DNA of 43,299 bases from Desulfobacterales bacterium (GCA_021737185.1 JAIPEL010000022.1:1-43299), one strand, 5' to 3'. Shown: positions 25,015 through 34,410, counted from the stretch's first letter. Numbers and translations are program-made. The notes: a model not told the origin generated them from the letters alone.

Positions 25015-25087
25015 GACGACAAAAAATTCAAGAATTCTTTTTCCTTATCAATCAATCTTTGCTCTCAGGAGGCCAGCGGCCGGGCTG

Positions 25088-26161
25088 TCATCCTTCCGCT
25101 TTGTGCTCGGATGCCTTGCGGCGCCGAATCGCCTCCAGCAAGCCGCCGGTTCCGGTCATCATGTTGTCGCCCAAGGGGGCTCCGAAAACCACGGGCAGCC
25201 GGCTGCCCCGGAGAAGATCCCGCTTCGGTCCGGTGGCCACGATCGCTTCGACGGCACTGCGCCCGACCCCGTGCCGGATGTAGGCGCCGTGGCCGCCTTC
25301 GGCCAGAATCCCTTCGTGGGTCAGCCGGCCTTCGGCCAGGGCCTCCAGCAAGACCTCCAGCCGCTGCCGGGTGATGTCCCGGGTGTGGTATTCGAAAAAT
25401 CCCGCGATCTGTCCGTTCTCGAGCAGGGCCCCCACGGTGTGGGAAGTGGCCACATCCAGCAGCAGGCACCGCCGGCAATGGCGGGCGTTTTCGTCCAGCG
25501 ACGCTCCTAAAATGGCCGCCATGCCGCTGTCCATGACCCAGACCTCGCCGGCGGTAATGCGTTTCGCAATCCTGGACGCGCCGGCCAGGCGGTTGAACGT
25601 CCGGGGAAGTTCGCTATCCCGGTAGAGAAGCTGCTCGGGGCGGGGCTTGTCGTCGAGCCGGGCCCGAAAAAGACGATGTCGGTAGTCGAGGTGGGACTCA
25701 CCGGGCGGAGGAACCCCGTGGTCCTGGGCGCAGAACCCGAACACATCGAAATCGAAAGGAACCCCGAACGCCGTCACGATAGACCGAAGCCGCTCCGGCT
25801 CCAGGTCTCCCAGGGTCAGGCCGGAGAAGCCCGGTCGTCGGGTCCAGTCATCGATGTCGTCGTCGTCCACGATGGTCAGCCCCCACTCGCGCACCCGCTC
25901 CGGGTCGTGATGAAGCGTGGCCGAAGCCGATGCGGAGATCACCACTTCGTGGCTGCGGCACCTTTCCCGGAGCACCTCGGTGATCGGGCCGCCGCCCATT
26001 TCAAGCCCGCTGACCGCCAGGTTTCCGGGGATCTGAGCGGCCGCCTCCGCCAGGGACTGCACCGGGGACCGGACCACCGCCTTGTACTGGAGGCCGGCCC
26101 CGTCGTCTTCATACAGAACGTCCATGGTGCCGGCGCCGACATCCACCAGAAGAGATCGCAC
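25088..26161 (-). CDS. DUF1786 protein (ASKHA-type ATPase fold)
   Basis: A 357-residue protein beginning LLVDVGAGTMDVLYEDD, the phosphate-binding DxGxGT segment of the actin/sugar-kinase fold, followed by VVISASASATLHHD, VWVMDSGMAAILGA and LLLDVATSHTVGALLENGQIAGFFEYHT, a second phosphate-loop-like strand. This matches what I know of DUF1786 (sometimes misnamed pyruvate-formate-lyase activator). The biochemical role is unknown. GTG start with AAGGAGTG upstream. It stands alone on the minus strand, 184 bp after the next gene upstream and separated from dctP by a promoter. Confidence 0.75.
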   Translation of the reverse strand: MRSLLVDVGAGTMDVLYEDDGAGLQYKAVVRSPVQSLAEAAAQIPGNLAVSGLEMGGGPITEVLRERCRSHEVVISASASATLHHDPERVREWGLTIVDDDDIDDWTRRPGFSGLTLGDLEPERLRSIVTAFGVPFDFDVFGFCAQDHGVPPPGESHLDYRHRLFRARLDDKPRPEQLLYRDSELPRTFNRLAGASRIAKRITAGEVWVMDSGMAAILGASLDENARHCRRCLLLDVATSHTVGALLENGQIAGFFEYHTRDITRQRLEVLLEALAEGRLTHEGILAEGGHGAYIRHGVGRSAVEAIVATGPKRDLLRGSRLPVVFGAPLGDNMMTGTGGLLEAIRRRKASEHKAEG

Positions 26162-26345
26162 GCTTCACTCCTTTCTGATCAACAGCCGCCGGAGGTTCGC
26201 CTCCATCACGGCGCATGTCCGTACCTGCCATCCCAGCCCCTGGGATAAACAAGGACGGCGATGTCGGCAAAGCAGGTTCAACTTTCTCCTCAAAAAATAC
26301 CTAACGTCCCCGAAAAGCGGGAGGGTCGGATGGGTTTACTTGCGC

Positions 26346-28010
26346 TCATCCGCCCGCGGCATTGATCTCTTCGAGAATCGGTTCGAGGCGTCGGCGGCAG
26401 GCTTCGGCGAAATCCTCCGGGTAATGACCGTTGATCCATCGGTACTGGGCTTCGCTGAAGGCGCCGGGCGATTCGGGCAGCCGGGGAAGAAACGAATACA
26501 CGAGCCGCTGGTCCCGATCTACGGCATCGAACCGTTTGGAAAACTCGAATATCGTGATCATGCGGGCGCCCATCTCTCCCAGAACCCTGGCGGCCAGGAA
26601 TATCGCCCGGTCCAGGGACCGGCGGGTGCCGACGCCCGCTTCCAGAATGTTGCCCACGGGCATCACCGTCATCACCTGCAGCTCCCATTGGGAGGTCTGC
26701 GCTTTGGGGACGAAAACGAGGCAGTGGTCGTCTTCGTGGACCACGAGGCTCCGGGGCAGTGTGGGGTGGCCGTCGGTCCGGCGGTTTGACCGGATCGCTG
26801 CCAGATAGGCATCGAAAAAAGGGCGGCCGGAAGCCTCCCGATACAGACGGCAGAAGTCCGCCACCATGTCGCCAAAGGCATACACCGGCGGATGCTCCGG
26901 CCCGGCGGAGACCTCCAGGCGGCCGGGGATCAGCGCATACTGCTGATGGATCTGCTGGTGGGAGGCGTGGAGCCGGTAGCGGTTCGGGGCGTAGTCGAAA
27001 CCGAAATTCCATCCCCACAAGGTGGCGTTGAAGGGGGGATCAGGCACGGCGCCGGCCGCCTGTTCCTCGAAGACTTGCCTCCGAATCGACTCGAGGGCCT
27101 CCGGCGTAGTCGATTTTCGCCGCTCTTCAACGGCCAGCCCCATGGTCTCGGCCAGCCGTAGGTAGGTTCGCTGGTAATACAGATGCCTCATGCCGACGAC
27201 ATCGGCCAATCCCAGGTCCTGGATTCGGTAGCGGACCGCATCGTGGGCCATGTTGGCCGCGTAATGCCCCCAGGGAATGTAGCTGTTTCGACGGAGATAT
27301 TCGAACACGTGACTGCCGCCGGCGCCGCAAAACTCGCCGACGATTTCGCTTCCTCCCTGGACACCGGGGCGCAGCACCATGACTTCCTTGTAGACGTCCG
27401 GCAGGTGGGGGTTGTTGGCCAGCGCTTCGAACAGCGCCGCATCGGTGATTTCAGGACGCCGGTTTCCGTTTTTGTCGGCCGAAAACCGGAGGCCGCACGG
27501 CAGGCCCGTGCGGGGGTCTTCGATGAACGTGCAGCATTGCCGCGCCAACCGGACCAGGTCATCCGCATCGGTGGAGGAAACGGCAAGGGCCAGCCTGACC
27601 GGTGCGGGAAGTCTTTCAAAAATCCGGTCCGCGAGTTTTTCCGAATCCGGTCCGGTCACGGCATCGGTGAGAGTGCGGAAAAAGGAGAGGGGCGGCGCTT
27701 CCGGCAAGGCGATGGCCGACGGATCTTTTGCGATCCGGTCCGCCGAACGCTGCAGGATAAAAGTGGCCCCTCGGAAGGGAAGCGGATTCGGCACTTCGAT
27801 CACCGCATCGGCGGCAGGCTCGGCCACGTCCTCTGCCGGGAAATTGGCTTGGTTTCCGACGGTTCGGCCGTCGGGGGTCTTTCCCAAGGGGCACACGAAA
27901 TCGTTTTCCCTGAGATTTGCGACCCGATACCGGGGCCGGTGAACACCGAAGGCGAATTCGCCGTTCGGTGACACGCATGTTCTGAGCCGTTTCCAGTCCA
28001 TTTCCACCAT
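26346..28010 (-). CDS. GalT/HIT-superfamily-like protein of unknown function, 554 residues
   Basis: There is no signal peptide or membrane segment. Two regions resemble galactose-1-phosphate uridylyltransferase: RLHASHQQIHQQYALIP, comparable to GASxxHPHxQ with the nucleophile His and the Gln kept, and a later LVVHEDDHCLVFVPKAQTSQ, comparable to the ExxxWxxxVPYWAxWPFE half. The protein is about 200 residues longer than GalT, with an unrecognised N-terminal domain of about 200 residues. So a nucleotidyl transferase, hydrolase or phosphorylase acting through a covalent His intermediate is plausible but unproven. Start: ATG 28010 or 28001; neither has a strong ribosome site. A terminator-like hairpin lies in its leader. 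Confidence 0.6.
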   Translation of the reverse strand: MVEMDWKRLRTCVSPNGEFAFGVHRPRYRVANLRENDFVCPLGKTPDGRTVGNQANFPAEDVAEPAADAVIEVPNPLPFRGATFILQRSADRIAKDPSAIALPEAPPLSFFRTLTDAVTGPDSEKLADRIFERLPAPVRLALAVSSTDADDLVRLARQCCTFIEDPRTGLPCGLRFSADKNGNRRPEITDAALFEALANNPHLPDVYKEVMVLRPGVQGGSEIVGEFCGAGGSHVFEYLRRNSYIPWGHYAANMAHDAVRYRIQDLGLADVVGMRHLYYQRTYLRLAETMGLAVEERRKSTTPEALESIRRQVFEEQAAGAVPDPPFNATLWGWNFGFDYAPNRYRLHASHQQIHQQYALIPGRLEVSAGPEHPPVYAFGDMVADFCRLYREASGRPFFDAYLAAIRSNRRTDGHPTLPRSLVVHEDDHCLVFVPKAQTSQWELQVMTVMPVGNILEAGVGTRRSLDRAIFLAARVLGEMGARMITIFEFSKRFDAVDRDQRLVYSFLPRLPESPGAFSEAQYRWINGHYPEDFAEACRRRLEPILEEINAAGG

Positions 28011-28087
28011 GCACCGCTTGAGGCAATCCCCGAATACCGTTGGTGAGCGCAGGTTCAATTCTTAGCGAAACCGCCGTGAAAAGAAAA

Positions 28088-28132
28088 GGCCTTCTTTCGG
28101 GGCTTGCCTTCGGCGCCCCCCGAAAGAAGGCC
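28088..28132 (-). terminator. Terminator-like hairpin in the leader of the 26346-28010 gene
   Basis: The 15-bp perfect arms GGCCTTCTTTCGGGG (28088-28102) and CCCCGAAAGAAGGCC (28118-28132) are followed on the minus strand by TTTTCTTTT. No minus-strand gene lies upstream of it, so an attenuator in the mRNA leader is more likely than an operon end. Confidence 0.6.
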
Positions 28133-28136
28133 GATA

Positions 28137-28166
28137 TTGACTATCGATGAATCCTCGCCATAATAC
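28137..28166 (+). promoter_or_regulatory. Promoter of the metallo-hydrolase gene
   Basis: TTGACT (28137-28142), then CATAAT (28159-28164) after 16 bp or TAATAC (28161-28166) after 18 bp. Confidence 0.5.
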
Positions 28167-28214
28167 AGTGATTAGCATTCAGCTGAAGGCCAACCCAACG
28201 AAAGGAGGCAAAGA

Positions 28215-28847
28215 ATGACTGCTCGGGAGATGCTCAAGAAGATTCACTGGTTGGGACACGACGGGTTTCGTATCGACGCTTCCAAGACCATCTACGTGGA
28301 TCCGTTTCAGATCGCAGGCGGTCCGGCCGCCGACATCATCCTCATCACCCACGAGCATTACGACCACTGCTCTCCGGAGGATGTAGCCAAGATTTCGGGC
28401 AAAGAAACGGTCATTGTCACAGAAAAAAAATCCGCGCAAAAACTCTCCGGAGACGTGCGCACCGTAGCCCCCAGTGAATCTGTCACCGTGAAAGGCGTTC
28501 GCATCGAGGCCGTCCCCTCCTACAACATCGACAAGGCTTTCCATCCCAAGGAAAACCGCTGGCTCGGATTCCTCGTGGAAATCGACGGGGTTCGCATCTA
28601 CCATGCCGGCGATACCGACTTCATCCCGGAGATGAAGCACATCCAGGCCGATATTGCACTGCTTCCGGTTTCCGGCACCTATGTGATGACCGCCGAAGAG
28701 GCCGTGAAAGCGGCCCTTGCCATCGGGCCGAAGATCGCCGTTCCCATGCACTACGGCGCCATCGTCGGCGACGATTCGGATGCGGAAAAATTCGCCTCTG
28801 CGCTGGAAGGAAAAATGGAGGTGGTCGTTCTGGAGAAAACGGCATAG
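28215..28847 (+). CDS. Metallo-beta-lactamase-fold hydrolase (UlaG/UPF0173-like)
   Basis: A 210-residue protein. The metal motif THEHYDHCSPE (His46, His48, Asp50, His51) is followed by AGDTDFIPEM and PMHYGAIVG with the remaining ligands. The short length and the opening IHWLGHDGFRI place it with UlaG-like lactonase and phosphodiesterase relatives, typically cytoplasmic. The substrate is unknown. Excellent AAAGGAGG ribosome site. Followed by the DUF401 gene after 118 bp on the same strand; joint transcription is possible. Confidence 0.9.
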   Translation: MTAREMLKKIHWLGHDGFRIDASKTIYVDPFQIAGGPAADIILITHEHYDHCSPEDVAKISGKETVIVTEKKSAQKLSGDVRTVAPSESVTVKGVRIEAVPSYNIDKAFHPKENRWLGFLVEIDGVRIYHAGDTDFIPEMKHIQADIALLPVSGTYVMTAEEAVKAALAIGPKIAVPMHYGAIVGDDSDAEKFASALEGKMEVVVLEKTA

Positions 28848-28965
28848 GGCGCTGAGCGCCACTGGAAAGACGGGAACCAGGGAAGCAGGGGGGGGCCGCT
28901 TTGATGTTGCGGGCCGCCGTCGACCTCTGATATGCAGGTTTTTTTCAACGGCAAGGGACGCTGCG

Positions 28966-30264
28966 ATGATGGACGCCGTATTGAACATCCCCGCGATGAT
29001 GCGGATTCTCCTGGTTTTTGTCGCCGTGTTGGCTTCGCTGCGGCTGCGGTTATCTCTTTGGCTGTCCTTTTTTTCCGGCGCCCTGCTGCTGGGGGTATTG
29101 TTCGGTATGGGGCCGGCGGCCATCGCCGCTTCCATCATCGATTCGATGACTCAGCCCAAGACGCTTTCCCTGTCCGTGGTCGTCTGTCTGATCCTGGTGT
29201 TGAGTCTCAGCCTGGAGCAATCAGGCCAGATGAAGCACCTTCTAGACCGGTTCCAGGGTCTGATCGCCAGTCCGAGCGTCAACCTGATCATGTTTCCGGC
29301 GCTCATCGGACTTTTACCGATGCCGGGCGGCGCAGTCTTTTCCGCACCCATGGTCCGGGTCATCGGCGCCCGGCTTTCCATCTCGCAAGACCGCCTCAAT
29401 TTCATCAATTACTGGTTCCGGCATATCTGGGAATACTGGTGGCCCCTGTATCCCGGGGTGCTGCTCACCACGGCCTTGTCCGGGATCGATTTGTGGACCT
29501 TCGTACTTTTCCTGTCTCCTTTGACGGTGGCCGCCCTGATGCTCGGATACGGGGTGCTTCGCCGATGGACCGGCAAGATACCGGCGGCGTCAGGCCGAGA
29601 CCGGCAACGTCCGGCGGCAGGCCCGTTTCTCCAGGAGCTGCTTCCGATTTTGATCGTCGTGGTGGGAGGACTCGGTGCGGGGCAACTGCTGTCGGTGCTG
29701 TTCGGCTCCTCAGTTTCGGTGACCAAGGAGCTTGGGCTGATCGCCGCCCTTGCAGCGGCCACCGGATGGGTCTGGCAAAGCCGCCGGATGACGGCCGCAG
29801 AGCGGCGCAGCGTCGTCTTTCATCCGCAGCTTCTGCGCATGTTTGCCATGGTCTCGGCCATTTTCATCTTCAACGGGATTCTGGAAGACAGCCGGGCGGT
29901 GAAAATCGTAAGCCAGGAGCTGGTCCGGTGGGATATTCCGCTTGCGCCCATCACCGTCGTGCTCCCCTTTCTCGTGGGCGCTGTGGTCGGCCTTACCATC
30001 GCTTTTGTGGGGACAACGTTTCCAATACTCATTTCACTGGTTCAGGCGGTGGGAAGCGCCGACCTGCTGCCCGCCTACATGATGCTGGCCATGGTTTCCG
30101 GCTTCGTCGGCGTGCTGATATCGCCGCTGCATCTTTGTCTGCTATTGTCGAGTGAATACTTTCAGACGCGGTTTGCGCCGATCTATCGGTACATGGCCGT
30201 TCCCTGCGGGGGGCTTCTTCTGGCGGCAATCGGTTATTTCTCGATTCTACGGGTTGTGTTGTGA
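28966..30264 (+). CDS. DUF401-family integral membrane protein
   Basis: A 432-residue protein with about ten to twelve hydrophobic helices and the typical segment FPALIGLLPMPGGAVFSAPMV, followed by NFINYWFRHIWEYWWPLYPG, and a late repeat VGAVVGLTIAFVGTTFPIL. The half-to-half resemblance fits a secondary transporter with inverted repeats. The family is found mostly in anaerobes and its substrate is unknown. Start: two consecutive ATGs at 28966 and 28969, with AAGGGA upstream. Confidence 0.85.
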   Translation: MMDAVLNIPAMMRILLVFVAVLASLRLRLSLWLSFFSGALLLGVLFGMGPAAIAASIIDSMTQPKTLSLSVVVCLILVLSLSLEQSGQMKHLLDRFQGLIASPSVNLIMFPALIGLLPMPGGAVFSAPMVRVIGARLSISQDRLNFINYWFRHIWEYWWPLYPGVLLTTALSGIDLWTFVLFLSPLTVAALMLGYGVLRRWTGKIPAASGRDRQRPAAGPFLQELLPILIVVVGGLGAGQLLSVLFGSSVSVTKELGLIAALAAATGWVWQSRRMTAAERRSVVFHPQLLRMFAMVSAIFIFNGILEDSRAVKIVSQELVRWDIPLAPITVVLPFLVGAVVGLTIAFVGTTFPILISLVQAVGSADLLPAYMMLAMVSGFVGVLISPLHLCLLLSSEYFQTRFAPIYRYMAVPCGGLLLAAIGYFSILRVVL

Positions 30265-30287
30265 GAGTCGAATTAATTTTTGCGCTT

Positions 30288-30545
30288 ATCCAGAAACCTC
30301 CAGCCCGCAGCCGCATGAGGCCGACGGGTGTCAGGTCTCCAGCCGGCCAAAACTCGCCATCAAGGCCGCGTAAAGACGGCCGCTGATTGGGATGCAAAAA
30401 ATGGCAGTGGCAAACGGGAATTGCCAAAGAGATCCCGTTGTTTGGGTTGCGGCCGTCTTAACGCGCCCTAACTGGCTCAAACAGTTGCCCAGCTTCCGAG
30501 CTGACACCCATCGGCCTCCTGCTTGAGCCTCCTGGAGTTTTGTGG
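30288..30545. repeat. Nested imperfect inverted repeat, about 250 bp
   Basis: Outer arms: GAAACCTCCAG near 30291 against CTCCTGGAGTTTT at 30529-30541, and GAGGCCGACGGGTGTCAG (30317-30334) against CTGACACCCATCGGCCTC (30499-30516). Inner arms: TAAAGACGGCCGC near 30371 against GCGGCCGTCTTA near 30449, around GGCAGTGGCAAACGGGA and TCCCGTTGTTTGGG. It fills most of the 30265-30592 gap. It could be a MITE-like element or a large structured RNA; no open frame fits. Confidence 0.6.
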
Positions 30546-30566
30546 AGAACCGGATTAATTTTAACC

Positions 30567-30592
30567 GTGATCAAATCGCGTTCGCGATTTGA

Positions 30593-30596
<4 letters not shown>
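30567..30596. repeat. Perfect palindrome overlapping the clpS stop codon
   Basis: GTGATCAAATCGCG (30567-30580) and CGCGATTTGATCAC (30583-30596) have 14-bp arms. The tip CGC-gttc-GCG has the same layout as other elements in this window. The clpS stop TGA (30593-30595) lies inside the right arm. Confidence 0.8.
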
Positions 30597-30907
<311 letters not shown>

Positions 30908-30956
30908 GGTCTATCACCCTCCCGGGGCTCTTCATTTTTATTAGGTCTTGCTTTTC

Positions 30957-30996
30957 AAAACGCAAAACTTTTATAAAATCGCGCCAGCGATTTTAT
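30957..30996. repeat. Double-hairpin element, copy with degenerate first hairpin
   Basis: AAAACGC and CGCAAAAC remain of hairpin 1. Hairpin 2 is intact: ATAAAATCGC-gcca-GCGATTTTAT (30973-30996). The linker CGCAAAACTTTTATAAAATCGC parallels CGCGAAACCTTTATAAAAACGC at 21827. It lies 16 bp before the start codon of the SDR gene, next to its AAAGGA site. Confidence 0.8.
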
Positions 30997-31012
30997 CTGA
31001 AAGGAATCGAAC

Positions 31013-31825
31013 ATGGCCGCGCAAACGATCCTGATCACCGGTTCCACCGACGGCATCGGCAGACAAACCGCCCTCGAACTGGCAAACCGCGGCGAAGCGG
31101 TCTGGCTCCATGGCCGAAACGAGGAGCGGTGCCGGTCGGCCATGGCGGAGATCAGCCGCCGGACCGGCAACCCGAAACTTCGCTGCTTCGTTGCGGACCT
31201 GGCCGAGTTGGCCCAGGTCCACCGCCTGGTCGAAGAGGTGAAAACCGCCGGAAGTCGGCTCGACGTCTTGATCAACAACGCCGGCGTCTTTCGCCACAAG
31301 CGGGAATTGACTCCGGACGGATTCGAGCTCACCTTTGCCGTGAACCATCTGGCGCATTTTGTCCTGACCCTCGGTCTGGTCGACCGGCTTCGGTCGTCTG
31401 CCCCGAGTCGAATCATCACCGTCAGCTCCATGGTTCATGCCGACAGCATCGATTTTGACAACCTCCAGGGAGAAAAGGAATACAGCGGATTCGGCGCCTA
31501 TTCCCGGTTAAAGCTGTGCAACATCCTGTTTACCTATGCATTGGCCGAACGCCTGCAAAACACCGGCGTTACGGCCAACTGCCTCCATCCGGGAGTGATC
31601 AACACCAAGCTGCTTCGGGCCTCATGGTCCGGAGGCGAGTCGGTTTCCGAAGGGGCCAAAACACCGGTTTTTCTGGCGACGGCCCAGGAAGCCGCCGCCC
31701 ACAGCGGCCAGTATTTCGTCAACCGGACTCCGTCGACATCTGCGCCGATCACCCGGGACCGCGAAGTCCGCGAGCGGCTGTGGGCCGTCAGCGAGAAGCT
31801 GACCGGGGTCCACTGGCCCGAGTAG
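31013..31825 (+). CDS. Short-chain dehydrogenase/reductase, retinol-dehydrogenase-like
   Basis: A 270-residue classical-type SDR: TGSTDGIG (10-17), Arg35 in HGRNEER after the second strand suggesting NADP, NNAG near 89, VSS then YSRLK as catalytic Ser-Tyr-Lys. The AVNHLAHFVLT and ANCLHPGVINTKL text is typical of the retinol-dehydrogenase and WW-oxidoreductase-like group in bacteria. The substrate is unknown. Good AAAGGA site. No operon partners; the hairpin element lies in its 5' region. Confidence 0.88.
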   Translation: MAAQTILITGSTDGIGRQTALELANRGEAVWLHGRNEERCRSAMAEISRRTGNPKLRCFVADLAELAQVHRLVEEVKTAGSRLDVLINNAGVFRHKRELTPDGFELTFAVNHLAHFVLTLGLVDRLRSSAPSRIITVSSMVHADSIDFDNLQGEKEYSGFGAYSRLKLCNILFTYALAERLQNTGVTANCLHPGVINTKLLRASWSGGESVSEGAKTPVFLATAQEAAAHSGQYFVNRTPSTSAPITRDREVRERLWAVSEKLTGVHWPE

Positions 31826-31954
31826 CCCGAGAGAGCGGGTCCGGTTTCCGGGGAAATCTCCCGCTGTTCCTCTATCAACCTTATTCTTGACGATAAGTCC
31901 GAATTTTTTGAATTTCAGGGGCGAAGCCCCTGCCGGTAAAACAGCGGAGCCGTG

Positions 31955-32656
31955 TTACCGCCAGACCAGGGCCTTCCGTTGAAAATCGATGTTGAAGTCG
32001 ATACCCGCCAGAAAGTCCATTCCAAGGAGACCATCGTATCCCGGCGGCGGTCCTTCCGGATCGACGATGCCGATTCGATGCCGTTCTTTCCGATGGGGGC
32101 CCACCTGGATATAATCGAGGGTGGCCAATTCGACCCGAACGACATTGCCGCCGGCCGTCCGGCCGAAGGTGCGGTCCAGCCCCCGCATGAAAAGCCTTTC
32201 TGCGGCATCCCGATAGAGGGTTGTAACCGACGCCCCGGTGTCCAGAACCAGGAGCGCTTGGGTCTCGACGACACCGTAGCCGAGTGTGACCGGGACAAAC
32301 ACGCGATTGCGCTGGATGAAAACGGGCGTGGCCGCCTCGGCGGCCTCCCCGCCCTGCCGGGCGGCCGGACCCATGGGGTCACGGTTCGGAACCGGCTGCC
32401 GGTCAGGCCCCGGCGCGGCTTCGCTGTACCGCTTCGCCTCCGGACGGAATTCGGGCGGCACTTTTCCCAGGTCGTCCACGAACACCGTATGGCCGTCCGG
32501 GCCGACATAGCGGAAAAAATCCGCCTCAGCAGAAACCGCCGCCAGTACCGGCACCAGGAAAACAAGGAGCCACATCACCACGGCAGCCCGGCACAACGCA
32601 CCAGAAACAGCCTTCAACGGCTCTTGGAAAAAAAGGCGGTGCTTCAATTTCGGCAC
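31955..32656 (-). CDS. Membrane-anchored retropepsin-like aspartic protease with DUF4124-like domain
   Basis: A 233-residue protein. Residues about 23-43 are hydrophobic (VVMWLLVFLVPVLAAVSA), a signal or signal-anchor. Residues 46-75 (FFRYVGPDGHTVFVDDLGKV) resemble DUF4124. A Pro/Ala linker leads to a retropepsin-like domain from about 112: VLDTGASVTTL with catalytic Asp139, and the closing GLLGMDFL. Such proteins work as dimers in the periplasm; substrates are unknown. GTG start with GAGAGG before it. It is isolated, convergent with the SDR gene. Confidence 0.85.
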   Translation of the reverse strand: MPKLKHRLFFQEPLKAVSGALCRAAVVMWLLVFLVPVLAAVSAEADFFRYVGPDGHTVFVDDLGKVPPEFRPEAKRYSEAAPGPDRQPVPNRDPMGPAARQGGEAAEAATPVFIQRNRVFVPVTLGYGVVETQALLVLDTGASVTTLYRDAAERLFMRGLDRTFGRTAGGNVVRVELATLDYIQVGPHRKERHRIGIVDPEGPPPGYDGLLGMDFLAGIDFNIDFQRKALVWR

Positions 32657-32875
32657 AACCTCTCTCCGGCGGTCGAGATCGGCCCGACCTGTCGGATTCG
32701 CTCTTTCGTCAACGTTTCGGCGGCGCCTTTCCAGGATTCCGATGGCTCCCGCCGTCCCTTTATCGTATCATTGAGCAGGGTGGGGCGTCAGTCAACGGGG
32801 AAATGATCTCCGGCCCCCGAAAAGGGTCTGCAGATCCGTCGCCGCTTTCGACTCGCATCGACAAAAAGGAGGCCC

Positions 32876-34300
32876 ATGAAAAAATACGATCTGATCGTCA
32901 TCGGAACCGGATCCGCCATGAACGTCGTCCAGGCGGTGCTGCAATCCGAGCCCGGATCCCGCATCGCCGTCATCGACAAGGACCCGCCGGGGGGCATCTG
33001 CCTGACCAAGGGCTGCATTCCCACCAAGATTCTCGTGTATGCAGCCGAGGTGCTGCGGACCATCGAAGGGGCCGGTCGCCTGGGCATCGAGGCAGGCGTC
33101 CGCCGTGTCGACTTTACAGAAATCATGGCCCGAATGCACCGGTCCGTCGATCCGGAAATCGACGCCATCCGAAAGGCCCTGGAAAAGGCCGAACAGATCG
33201 ACTACTTTCCGCACCCCGCCGCCTTTACCGCCCCCTACCGGATAAAGGCGGGCGCCGAGGCGCTCACCGCTCCCAGGATTCTTCTCTGCATCGGCTCCCG
33301 GCCGAAGATCCCGCCCATCCGGAACCTGGCATCGGTCGGCTTCCACACCAGCGACTCCATTCTCACCATCGAAAACCGTCCGGAAAGCCTGGCCATCCTG
33401 GGCGGAGGCTACATCGCCGCAGAACTGGGACACTTTTTCTCGGCCATGGGAACCGCGGTCACCATTATCGGCAGAAACCCGCAGTTTCTCCCCGGAGAAG
33501 AGCCGGAGGTCTCCGACCTGGCGCTCCGGCAGATGTCCCGGTGGATGAACATCCAGACCGGCTGGGAAGTTATCGAAGTCGGCGCCGGCGGCAAGGGGGG
33601 AAAACGGCTTTTGGCCCGTTCGGTAGACAGCGGCCAAACGCGCCGGTTCGAGGCCGGGGAAATCCTCGTGGCCACCGGTCGGGCCTCCAACGCCGACATT
33701 CTGTCACCGGAAAAGGGGGGCATCGAAGTCGACGAAAACGGCTGGATCCGGGTGGACGAGCGCCTCGAAACCAGCCAGAAAAATATCTGGGCCTTTGGAG
33801 ACGCCACTGGACGATACATGTTCAAGCACGCGGCCAATTTCGAATCCCAGATCGTCTATGCCAATGCCTTCCTGGGGGAAAACCTCCGGGTCGACTATCG
33901 CGCGATTCCCCATGCGGTGTTCACCGTCCCTGAAATTGCTTCAGTGGGCATGGGCCAGAGCGAGGCCGTGGCCATGGACGGAGAAGACGACATCCTGATC
34001 GGTTTTCACCGATTCCGGGACACGGCAAAGGGCGATGCCATGATGCTCGAAGACGAATTCGTCAAACTGGTGGTGGAGGCAGGAAGGGGAAAGATTCTGG
34101 GCGCGCACATCATCGGGCCCCAGGCATCGCTGCTGATCCAGGAAATCGTCACGTTGATGTACTCGGACAGCCCCACGGTCCTTCCCATCGCCGACGGGAT
34201 GCACATTCACCCGGCACTATCGGAGGTGGTGGAACGGGCCGCCGGCAGCCTGATGACCGCCAAAGAATACCGCGTCCGTCTGGAGCGCGGAATGCTGTAA
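32876..34300 (+). CDS. Dihydrolipoamide-dehydrogenase-like pyridine nucleotide-disulfide oxidoreductase
   Basis: A 474-residue flavoprotein. The FAD motif is slightly unusual (GTGSAMN in place of GxGxxG). Redox cysteines Cys42 and Cys47 in GGICLTKGCIPTK, second NAD motif ILGGGYIAAELGHFF, WAFGDATG, and the C-terminal acid-base pair HIHPALSE (His445, Glu450). It moves electrons between NAD(H) and a disulfide substrate. No E1, E2 or lipoyl genes are near, so the partner may be free lipoyl protein, a thiol, or a metal. Strong AAGGAGG site. Confidence 0.9.
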   Translation: MKKYDLIVIGTGSAMNVVQAVLQSEPGSRIAVIDKDPPGGICLTKGCIPTKILVYAAEVLRTIEGAGRLGIEAGVRRVDFTEIMARMHRSVDPEIDAIRKALEKAEQIDYFPHPAAFTAPYRIKAGAEALTAPRILLCIGSRPKIPPIRNLASVGFHTSDSILTIENRPESLAILGGGYIAAELGHFFSAMGTAVTIIGRNPQFLPGEEPEVSDLALRQMSRWMNIQTGWEVIEVGAGGKGGKRLLARSVDSGQTRRFEAGEILVATGRASNADILSPEKGGIEVDENGWIRVDERLETSQKNIWAFGDATGRYMFKHAANFESQIVYANAFLGENLRVDYRAIPHAVFTVPEIASVGMGQSEAVAMDGEDDILIGFHRFRDTAKGDAMMLEDEFVKLVVEAGRGKILGAHIIGPQASLLIQEIVTLMYSDSPTVLPIADGMHIHPALSEVVERAAGSLMTAKEYRVRLERGML

Positions 34301-34410
34301 CCCTCAACAGTGACAGGATCCGTCCGCAATGATGTCGGCCAGCTTCTCGTGAAAATTCGACCGGGGCCGGCGGCAATAACCGACCTGCCCCCGCCTTGGG
34401 TTTTGGAGGT

